DNA of 12,664 nucleotides from positions 1-12,664 of the forward strand of contig DYMW01000044.1 in NCBI GenBank assembly GCA_020721385.1. The letters run 5' to 3'. This document shows positions 1-7,257 of this stretch, one piece after another (within the stretch, counting starts at the first letter, position 1; each line of letters opens with the position of its first letter). A model generated the notes under the pieces. That model made no database searches, was not told the origin of the DNA, and saw nothing but the letters and a program-made list of their open reading frames with translations. The stretch comes from Sulfurovum sp. GTDB lineage: Bacteria > Campylobacterota > Campylobacteria > Campylobacterales > Sulfurovaceae. A program made the position numbers and the translations under genes.

Positions 1-39
1 GAAGCCAAAGAACCTCAAGACATTGCGAAGTATAAATAG
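1..39 (+). CDS. 3' end of an unidentified upstream gene (partial)
   Basis: The first 39 bases read in frame as EAKEPQDIAKYK followed by TAG at 37-39. They are followed by AT-rich non-coding DNA, as expected at the end of a gene on the + strand. Only 12 residues are visible, charged and hydrophilic, so the product cannot be identified. This could also be a chance open frame, because the window edge cuts off everything upstream. Confidence 0.45.
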   Translation, partial: EAKEPQDIAKYK

Positions 40-103
40 TTTTATTATAAAAAATCACAATAAAAATTAGTTTTTTAATTTCAAACAATTTTAATAAATA
101 AAA

Positions 104-163
104 AAGAGAACTTTTACTATAATTATAAATCACGATACTTTTATAGTTAAAAAAGGTTCTCTT
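104..163 (+). repeat. Imperfect inverted repeat over promoter and ribosome binding site
   Basis: AAGAGAAC (104-111) is exactly complementary to GTTCTCTT (156-163). Inside it, TTTT (112-115) pairs with AAAA (151-154) and ACTATAA (116-122) pairs with TTATAGT (141-147). This gives 19 possible base pairs with a one-base bulge (G155), a three-base bulge (148-150) and an 18-nt loop. The right arm contains the Shine-Dalgarno AAAGG (152-156) and runs up to the ATG at 164. The left arm contains the likely -10 box. As DNA it could be a regulator's operator; as RNA, if transcription starts upstream of 104, it would hide the ribosome binding site. The pairing is seen directly; either role is inference. 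Confidence 0.55.
118..123 (+). promoter_or_regulatory. Likely -10 box for the cellulase-cytochrome operon
   Basis: A perfect TATAAT lies 40 nt before the start codon, inside a long AT-rich stretch with spaced T and A runs upstream. That resembles housekeeping promoters of Campylobacterota, which often lack a clear -35 box. No convincing -35 hexamer is seen. A start near 130 would give a leader of about 34 nt. AT-rich DNA yields TATAAT by chance fairly often, so this is a candidate only. Confidence 0.5.
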
Positions 164-3100
164 ATGCAAGTTCAACGCCATCTTCTCATGCTTTTGTTTT
201 TTCTCACACTTCTTTTTTCTACTTCATTAATGGCTGTAAGTTTACCGTTAAAAAGTGGTTGGAATTTGATTGGAATGGATGCCACTATCTCATTGAGTCA
301 ATTGCAATCCAAAGTGGGAACGGATAATTTAGAAGTGGTTCAAGGTCCTACTAAAACCTATCAAAAGAAGTATGTTGAATTAGATTTGGCTTTCTTGAAT
401 GACTTTACAAGTTTTGAAAAAGGGGTAGGCTATTGGATACAACTTCAACATGATGTGACAATTGAGTATACTCCTGAAACTTATGTTGGAGAGTCATCTA
501 CAACGCTTAATAGTGGATGGAATTTGATTAATCCTTTGGTTAACTTTACCCTAGAAGAGATTATTGCTCAGTTAGGTGTTCAAAATATTTTAGTTATTCA
601 AGGTTCTGTTAAAACCTATCAAAAGCATTATGTTGATGATAATAAAAGTTTTTTAAATGATTTTACAGTATTTGAGACGGGTCATGGATATTGGATTAAA
701 TTGGTTGAACCAGCTACGCTTCATTATGTTTTTGATTTAACCCAACAAGCTCTTGACAATACAGGTACATTGGTTAGTTATGATATGACACTAGGGTCAA
801 ATGTTTATACCATACAACTTTATACAAGTCAAGCACCAACTTCTACCAACAGTCAATCAACTATCGCTGTTTATGGTACACTTAATGGTGAATCTACGGG
901 GAGCAAGATTAAACTTAATAGCACTTATCCTAGCGATACGCAATTTCAAATTAAAGTATTTGATAGTAATGGAACACAAGTTGGACAAAGTGCAATATTG
1001 GCTTATAATGCTGATGTTATTAATTTTGGTGCATTAACTGTAGAAAACTCAACTGTTGAGCCTCCTATAGAACCACCAGTAACGGCTACATCAAAATATC
1101 ATGATGTCTTGGGTTTGTCACTAAAGTTTTATGAAGCTCAAAGAGCGGTTGGTCCTTTTCCCACGGTAACATGGCGAAAACCAGCATCGACAACCGATGG
1201 GGCTGATGTGGGTGTTGACCTGAATGGTGGTTGGTTTGATGCAGGTGACCATGTGAAGTTTAATTTGCCTATGAGTTACAGTGTTGGGATGTTAAATTGG
1301 AGTATGTTGTCTACTTCAGAAGCCTATATAGAAGCGGGTAAACAAGTTTATGGAAAAGAGCAAGTTAAATATGCATTGGATTATCTGCTTAATACCTATC
1401 AAACAGGAGCCAATCTTGATTCTCCTACGGATGACAAGGTCTATTTTCAGGTGGCTGATGGACATATTGACCATGGTTTTTGGGGACCACCAGAAGCGAT
1501 AAATACTGTTAGAAAAACGTTTGTGTGTGATGCAGATGGTGGCTGTGCAGCTGTTTCGGGAAGTATGGTAGGAGCTTTTGCTTCGGGTGCCATGTTGTTT
1601 AAAGAAGATACCATTTATGCAAATAAACTTTTAGAGAGTGCTAAAAGACTTTATACGTTTGCCATGACCTATCGAACCGATACCGATTATTCATCAGTTG
1701 GTCAAAATTTTTATGCACTCTATGAAAACGGACATAATGAAGACCAATTGGCATGGGGGGCAATTTGGCTTTATAAAGCTACCAATGAACAACATTATCT
1801 TGATGATGCTAAAAGTTTAATGCAAACTATCTATCCATGGGCAAACTCTTGGGACAATATGGCATTGGGGGTATTTACCCTTTTAGCAGAAGCCACCAAT
1901 GATACCACTTATCGAACAAAAATAGAGAATGAACTGAACAATTGGGTAAACAAAACCATTCCTACAACAGCAGGAGGTCTAAGAGTTCTACAACAATGGG
2001 GTTCTTTACGGTATGCCTCTACCGTTTCGTATATGGCATTGATGTACAGTGATTTATTGAGTGATGGGGTTAAGAAACAGGGTTATATTGATTTTGCAAA
2101 ATCTCAAATAGATTATATATTGGGAGAAAATCCTCAATTGTTTTCTTATGTGGTGGGTTATGGAGCAAAATATCCGTTACGGCCTCATCATCGAGGTGCA
2201 TCAGGAACCACAGAAGCTGACCCAAATCCCAACAAATATGTGATAGAAGGAGCGTTGGTTGGTGGACCAAAAAGTACGAATGATGCTGACTATACCGATA
2301 GTCGAAGCAGTTACATTGATAACGAAGTTGCCACTGATTATAACGCAGGATTTACAGGTGCATTGGCAAAGTTGGCCATTATGTATGGAGAAACTACAAC
2401 ACCTCCTCCCACAACACCATCTCAAACAGATGCCCAAAGTGTGGCATTGGTAAAAGAGTCACTAACTTTTGATACGATTAGAAATCAAAATGTTGTAGCA
2501 GATGATATTAAAACAAATCTGACATTACCAACACAAGGAAATTTTGATACCACAATGGCGTGGTTGTCAAACAATGGAGCGGTTATTAGCAACAGTGGTG
2601 TGGTTCAACGTGGAGCAGAAAATGTAACCGTGGTTTTAACGGCTACGATTACCAAAGGTAGTGTGAGTACAACCAAAAATTTTACAGTTATTGTAAGCAA
2701 AGAGGTAGTAGCACAAGGAGCGTGTCAGGTTGATTATCATGTTCGTGACGAGTGGGGTAATGGAGCGACAATTGATGTCATCATGACCAACCAAATGGGT
2801 AACCTTTATGGTTGGGAGGTCACCTTTACTTTTCCATCAGGACAAACCACCAACAATCTTTGGAATGGCATTGAGACGCAAACCAATAATTTTGTGCGTG
2901 TTCTCAATGAGAGTTATAATGCTCAAATTAATCAAGGTCAAAAGATTGAGTTTGGTTTTGTACTTAATCATAATGGCACGAATGGAATTCCTACGGATAT
3001 TCGATTGAATGGTACGTTGTGTGATGGGCAAACAGGAGGGATTATTAAACCAGAAAAACCAACCAATCTGGTTGCTAATTTGGTGAATAATAATCAAGTT

Positions 3101-5950
3101 ACATTGATATGGAGTGACAACAGTGACAATGAAGATAACTTCTTGGTGTATAAAAGTGTTGATTTAAACAGTTGGGAGCTTTTAACTTCATTGGAAGCAA
3201 ACAGTACGACGTATCAAGAGGGTGGATTAGAAGCAGGACATACATATCAGTATAAGGTTCAAGCTAAAAATATTGCAGGAAAAACGGAATCGGATAAAGT
3301 AACGGTTATTCCTGATATACGCTATATAAAAGAGGGTGTAGATAATAAAGCCATTTCGTTGGTAGCCAACTGTGCAACATGTCATCGTACGGGCAATTCT
3401 GATGGCTCTATTCCTGTGCTTGATGGATTGAATAAAGAGTATTTGGTGAGTGTACTAAAATCTTATCAAAATGGTACACATTTTGGTTACGCCATGCCTC
3501 GAATTATGGAAGGATATACGGATGATGAGGTGACACGTATGGCAGAATATTATGCTAATAAGCCGTGGATTGGTAACAAAGCAGTGAGCTATGATGTGAA
3601 TACGATTGAGAGTGGAAAAGCTCTTTATGAAACAAACTGTAAAGTGTGTCATGGAGAGGATGCCAAAGGTGCTGTTGCCAAAGTGGATATTTCTTCTCAA
3701 AGTGAAAATTATTTGGTAGATACCATGATTCAGTATGCCAAAGGGTTACATACCAATGGGGATGAAGGGATGTTGCGTACTTTTACCGATACGATTGGTC
3801 AAGATGAAAGTAAGATTAAATCTATTGCAAAATATTTGGCGGTGGGATTAGAAATTCCACAAGGAGATAATGATACGATTCGTGGATTTAATGCCTATTA
3901 TCAAAATTCAACCAATATGATTATGGTGGGTTGGGATTATGTGAATCCAGAAGCACAAACGATTGAAGTACTTGTTAATGATATGGTGGTTCAAACGCTT
4001 ACCAATTTGGCTACACATTCTGTTGCATTGGTCAATGATGGAAGTAACAGTTTTGTGATAGGCAATACCTATGCCATTAAAATTCGTGTGATGAATGGTG
4101 AAAAAGAAACCCTTTCCCGTCAAATATTGGTTGAAGTACTTTCCGATGAAGCCAAAGGAGCTGAACATTATAACAGTCAATGTAAAGTATGTCATGGGGT
4201 GAATGGAACCCAACGAGATGATATAACCGATTGGAATGCATCCGAACATACTTTTTCAGAGTTTACACGAAATTCATCGATGGATGAGATGTATTATAGT
4301 GGCTGTGATGATGCGTGTTTGGAGTTGATTGGAGTTTATGTACAAAATATTCTCATTCCAAGAGCTAGAGACAATAATACGACGGATAATGCTGAAGATG
4401 TGGTGAGTGATTTGAAACGTGGGTATCGATTGTTGAATCGTGTGGAGTATACCAATACCTTACATTCACTTTTTGAAATTAATAACGATGAGACAAGAGC
4501 TGAAGCATTGACACTACATTATACCGATTTGCCAAAAGACAATATTGTAGAAGGGTACAATACCGATAGAGAGATGACTCGAATGGATGAAGACAAGGTG
4601 AAAGCGTTAAATCTTATGGCTTCGAAAGTTGAAAATTATTTAGAATCACTCAAAGGTAAAAATGGTAACAGTTGTTGGATTGGTGATTACAACTTTTGTA
4701 CCGCTGATAAAGATACATTTTTAGAGGGTTTTGCCACTAAAATTTTTAGACGACCATTGAGTAGTCAAGAGAAAGTAGCGTATAAGAGTTTGGATAGTGT
4801 GGCAAAAATGGTGGGAGATATGTTGGTGAGTCCTAAATTTTTGTATCGTTCAGAGATGGGAGAGCTGACCGCACAATCAGGAATTTATCAATTAAATAAT
4901 TATGAGATTGCTACAGCCATTGCATATACCATTTCAGGCACGACACCCGATATGGAATTGTTAACGTTAGCCAGTGAAGGTAAATTGTTTGATGCCAATA
5001 CACGTGTCACCCAAGCGGTACGATTGGCACAACTCCAAACAGGAAAAGACAAACTTGATGATTTTATTGGTCGTTGGTTACTCGAAGACAATGTTTATTC
5101 TCTTTCTGATAAAAATCCAGAACGATTTGTTGGGTATACACCAGAGGTAAGAGAGGCTCAGAGTACGCAGATTTTGAAATTCTTTAGAATGGTTATGGAA
5201 GATACCGAACACAGTAGTTATAAAGATTTGTTTGTGAATGATAAGATGATTACCAATAAAATCCTCTCTGATTATTATGGCGAAGGAACGTCAACAAGTA
5301 CTGCATTTGAGATTATTCCAGCAACCGATAAACGTTATGGTATTTTAACCTTGGGTGCAGTGGCGAGTAAATATGCCAACTCTGAAGAGTCACATCCCTT
5401 TAAACGAGGTAAGTTTGTATTGGCAAGACTCATGTGTCATCCAATGGGACCTCCAGGTAATGGGGGTGATGTTCCAGCAGTTGAAGATCATGTAGGAGAA
5501 AACACCCGTGATAGATACTCAAACCATGTGAATGACCCATCATGTGCGTCGTGTCACCATTTGTTAGACCCGATTGGATTTACATGGGAAAATTATGATG
5601 GAAGTGGACGCTATAGAACGAGTGAATATCATGCAGTAGAAGAGGGTGGTCCAAAACCAATTGATGCATCGGTGACATTAAAAGGATTGCTTACATTTGA
5701 TACTTCTGAAACCCATTCATCGGAGGGCATTGCTGATGTGAGTGAGATTATTGCTCAAAGTGATAGGGGACCTGAATGTATGGCATTACAATATTATCGT
5801 TACAGTTTAGGTGATAGCCATGCCGATATTGAAAACAGTCGTGTGGTTAAAAAGATAGCTTCAGATTTTAAAGCTGAAAACTATGATTTACAAGGGTTGT
5901 TTACCAACATTGTTAAACTACAATCATTTATTACCAGAGTAGGGGAGTAG
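164..5950 (+). CDS. Exported GH9 cellulase-CBM2-multihaem cytochrome c-DUF1592/1588 fusion protein
   Basis: This 1928-residue protein has a Sec signal peptide (residues 1-24, ending SLMA). Two copies of an SGWNLI...GYWI repeat domain follow (31-102, 117-188), then an unassigned region and a Pro linker (298-305). A complete GH9 endoglucanase spans 311-743, with DAGD (D359/D362, the latter expected as catalytic base), the PHHR signature (H675-R677) and catalytic acid E721 in NEVATDYNAG. Next come an Ig-like module (757-846), a CBM2 (854-953, with the end cysteines C854 and C953) and FnIII (962-1050). Three cytochrome c domains carry CxxCH at 1070, 1159 and 1340, with candidate Met ligands M1111 and M1203 for the first two; an FnIII-like spacer lies at about 1235-1330. 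The C-terminus has DUF1587, DUF1595 (FRRPLS near 1528), DUF1592, DUF1588 (CASCH at 1794-1798) and DUF1585. It probably binds and hydrolyses cellulose and transfers electrons. Start: first ATG, with AAAGG 7 nt upstream. The frame is continuous, with no sign of a broken junction. The GH9 function is confident; the role of the redox half is unknown. Confidence 0.93.
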   Translation: MQVQRHLLMLLFFLTLLFSTSLMAVSLPLKSGWNLIGMDATISLSQLQSKVGTDNLEVVQGPTKTYQKKYVELDLAFLNDFTSFEKGVGYWIQLQHDVTIEYTPETYVGESSTTLNSGWNLINPLVNFTLEEIIAQLGVQNILVIQGSVKTYQKHYVDDNKSFLNDFTVFETGHGYWIKLVEPATLHYVFDLTQQALDNTGTLVSYDMTLGSNVYTIQLYTSQAPTSTNSQSTIAVYGTLNGESTGSKIKLNSTYPSDTQFQIKVFDSNGTQVGQSAILAYNADVINFGALTVENSTVEPPIEPPVTATSKYHDVLGLSLKFYEAQRAVGPFPTVTWRKPASTTDGADVGVDLNGGWFDAGDHVKFNLPMSYSVGMLNWSMLSTSEAYIEAGKQVYGKEQVKYALDYLLNTYQTGANLDSPTDDKVYFQVADGHIDHGFWGPPEAINTVRKTFVCDADGGCAAVSGSMVGAFASGAMLFKEDTIYANKLLESAKRLYTFAMTYRTDTDYSSVGQNFYALYENGHNEDQLAWGAIWLYKATNEQHYLDDAKSLMQTIYPWANSWDNMALGVFTLLAEATNDTTYRTKIENELNNWVNKTIPTTAGGLRVLQQWGSLRYASTVSYMALMYSDLLSDGVKKQGYIDFAKSQIDYILGENPQLFSYVVGYGAKYPLRPHHRGASGTTEADPNPNKYVIEGALVGGPKSTNDADYTDSRSSYIDNEVATDYNAGFTGALAKLAIMYGETTTPPPTTPSQTDAQSVALVKESLTFDTIRNQNVVADDIKTNLTLPTQGNFDTTMAWLSNNGAVISNSGVVQRGAENVTVVLTATITKGSVSTTKNFTVIVSKEVVAQGACQVDYHVRDEWGNGATIDVIMTNQMGNLYGWEVTFTFPSGQTTNNLWNGIETQTNNFVRVLNESYNAQINQGQKIEFGFVLNHNGTNGIPTDIRLNGTLCDGQTGGIIKPEKPTNLVANLVNNNQVTLIWSDNSDNEDNFLVYKSVDLNSWELLTSLEANSTTYQEGGLEAGHTYQYKVQAKNIAGKTESDKVTVIPDIRYIKEGVDNKAISLVANCATCHRTGNSDGSIPVLDGLNKEYLVSVLKSYQNGTHFGYAMPRIMEGYTDDEVTRMAEYYANKPWIGNKAVSYDVNTIESGKALYETNCKVCHGEDAKGAVAKVDISSQSENYLVDTMIQYAKGLHTNGDEGMLRTFTDTIGQDESKIKSIAKYLAVGLEIPQGDNDTIRGFNAYYQNSTNMIMVGWDYVNPEAQTIEVLVNDMVVQTLTNLATHSVALVNDGSNSFVIGNTYAIKIRVMNGEKETLSRQILVEVLSDEAKGAEHYNSQCKVCHGVNGTQRDDITDWNASEHTFSEFTRNSSMDEMYYSGCDDACLELIGVYVQNILIPRARDNNTTDNAEDVVSDLKRGYRLLNRVEYTNTLHSLFEINNDETRAEALTLHYTDLPKDNIVEGYNTDREMTRMDEDKVKALNLMASKVENYLESLKGKNGNSCWIGDYNFCTADKDTFLEGFATKIFRRPLSSQEKVAYKSLDSVAKMVGDMLVSPKFLYRSEMGELTAQSGIYQLNNYEIATAIAYTISGTTPDMELLTLASEGKLFDANTRVTQAVRLAQLQTGKDKLDDFIGRWLLEDNVYSLSDKNPERFVGYTPEVREAQSTQILKFFRMVMEDTEHSSYKDLFVNDKMITNKILSDYYGEGTSTSTAFEIIPATDKRYGILTLGAVASKYANSEESHPFKRGKFVLARLMCHPMGPPGNGGDVPAVEDHVGENTRDRYSNHVNDPSCASCHHLLDPIGFTWENYDGSGRYRTSEYHAVEEGGPKPIDASVTLKGLLTFDTSETHSSEGIADVSEIIAQSDRGPECMALQYYRYSLGDSHADIENSRVVKKIASDFKAENYDLQGLFTNIVKLQSFITRVGE
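254..728 (+). repeat. Tandem duplicated N-terminal domain, coding repeat with 258-bp period
   Basis: Two units (254-469 and 512-728) encode related segments. Both open with SGWNLI, contain KTYQK followed by YV, share FLNDFT and end with GYWI plus a hydrophobic strand. The DNA is also still similar, for example AAAACCTATCAAAAG in both, so the duplication is fairly recent or conserved. Similar SGWNL...GYW modules occur in secreted proteins of Campylobacterota as far as I recall. Their function is not known to me; surface attachment or protein contact is a guess. Confidence 0.75.
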
Positions 5951-5954
5951 CATC

Positions 5955-7247
5955 ATGCATCAACATAATGAAGCCAGAAGAGCATTTTTAAAGAAGCTTG
6001 GAATAACAGGGGTTTCTCTGTCTCTGTTGAGTGATTCCCTTTTTGCTGAAGTAACCGACACACCCATTAAACGGTTACTTTTAATTGAGCATCCCGATGG
6101 AATTAACCCCATACATTGGTATCCAACAGGCAGTGAAACCGATTTTACCCTTCCTTCGATGACGGAACCTTTCAATGTGGTTAAAGAGGAGTGTGTTTTT
6201 TTAGAAGGGATTAACCTTGGTGGAAACTTGGCAGGACATGGCTCGTACATGGGGCTTTGGAGGGGAGATACCAAACGAAGCAGTATTGACCAGTATTTTG
6301 CAGAAAAATGGCGAGGACAGACGGTTGTTCCTTCAATTGTTCATAAAGCATCGGACATCTATAATGGTTCACGCTCTTTGGCGTATGATGCCTTGGGTAA
6401 ATCGATTCCTGCATTAACCAATCCTTTGAGTTTACTGGATAAAATTTATACCAGCAGTGATATTGAGGCAAGTCAACTCAATGCATTAGCCGAGCAACAG
6501 CGACGACTGCAAAGTATTGGTAAAGATTTAGAGGCATTTATGCAAGGTGATATGCGTGATAATGTACTTTTTCAAGCTCATAAAAAAGCGGTTGATGATG
6601 TTTATAGTGCCTTAACCCAACAAGGTGGAGAGAGTACAACGGTCAATATGGAAAGTTGGAAAGAGGCATTTGAAGCCAAAGCGACAGAGGGTGGACTCAC
6701 CAGTCGTAGTGAAGATAGATGGAACAACCAAATTTTAGCCAATAATACGGTTTTTACATTAATGAGTGATTTGCATGAAGATGCTATTGTTACAGCATTT
6801 AAGTATGATAGAACCCGTGTAATTAATTATAGTTATGGATGTGATACGTGGGATTTTTATCTGCCATGTGATGATGGCAACAGTTATCCTTATCATAACT
6901 CTGGACACGATATGAGTCAAGGACATATTGAGACACGAAAAATGACCTCTAAACGGGTGGCAAACTTGATTAAAAAACTAAGAGAAACCGACGATATTTA
7001 TGGAAATCCTCTGCTTGATAGTACATTGGTTGTTTATGCGTGTGAGATTGGTCACGCTGCGAATCATACCAATCAAAATGTACCGTTTATTTTGGCAGGT
7101 GCAGGGCTTGAAGGTGGGCGTTATTTAAAATATAATGGTTTGCTGTGGAATAAAGTTTTGGTCTCAATTGCCAATATCTTAGGAGATGATTTAACAACCT
7201 TTGGTAGTACCGACCCTGAGGGTGGGGCATTGCCCGATTTGGTATAA
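5955..7247 (+). CDS. DUF1552 (PF07586, HXXSHH-type) Tat-exported protein
   Basis: This 430-residue protein starts 4 nt after the upstream stop. A strong GGGGAG Shine-Dalgarno (5942-5947) overlaps the end of the previous gene, so translation is probably coupled. The N-terminus has a twin-arginine motif (ARRAFLKKLG, R8-R9) and a hydrophobic stretch, so export by Tat is likely. DUF1552 hallmarks include the early LLIEHPDGINP segment, C296-D-TWDF, a His-rich stretch at 314-324 and the late motif CEIGHAANH (C363-H371) before NVPFILAGAG. DUF1552 genes usually sit next to DUF1592/1588/1585 genes in Planctomycetes, myxobacteria and marine gammaproteobacteria, and they do here. The biochemical function of the family is unknown. 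The eponymous HXXSHH appears as HDMSQGH at 318-324, a departure from the consensus. Family assignment is confident; role is not known. Confidence 0.9.
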   Translation: MHQHNEARRAFLKKLGITGVSLSLLSDSLFAEVTDTPIKRLLLIEHPDGINPIHWYPTGSETDFTLPSMTEPFNVVKEECVFLEGINLGGNLAGHGSYMGLWRGDTKRSSIDQYFAEKWRGQTVVPSIVHKASDIYNGSRSLAYDALGKSIPALTNPLSLLDKIYTSSDIEASQLNALAEQQRRLQSIGKDLEAFMQGDMRDNVLFQAHKKAVDDVYSALTQQGGESTTVNMESWKEAFEAKATEGGLTSRSEDRWNNQILANNTVFTLMSDLHEDAIVTAFKYDRTRVINYSYGCDTWDFYLPCDDGNSYPYHNSGHDMSQGHIETRKMTSKRVANLIKKLRETDDIYGNPLLDSTLVVYACEIGHAANHTNQNVPFILAGAGLEGGRYLKYNGLLWNKVLVSIANILGDDLTTFGSTDPEGGALPDLV

Positions 7248-7257
7248 GGAGTAGAGG

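Noticed and set aside
40..103. Terminator for the upstream gene in the A/T-rich leader
   Set aside because: Only A/T self-complementarity such as AAAAATTAGTTTTT is present, with no GC-containing stem before a T run.
757..1060. Possible LPMO or additional carbohydrate-binding module before the GH9 domain
   Set aside because: No N-terminal histidine brace or recognisable CBM signature is present. The region is beta-rich by appearance but cannot be assigned.
3908..4249. 113-codon open frame on the - strand inside the fusion gene
   Set aside because: It lies wholly within a well-supported coding frame with conserved cytochrome motifs, has no recognisable domain or ribosome site, and is explained as an antisense shadow. 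The other short frames inside the large genes were rejected for the same reason.
164..5950. Possibility that the fusion is two genes joined by a sequencing or assembly error
   Set aside because: The frame is continuous. The linkers between modules are typical, with FnIII and Ig-like spacers, and no internal start with a ribosome site is seen at the domain joins. It remains worth confirming by read mapping but is not the preferred explanation.
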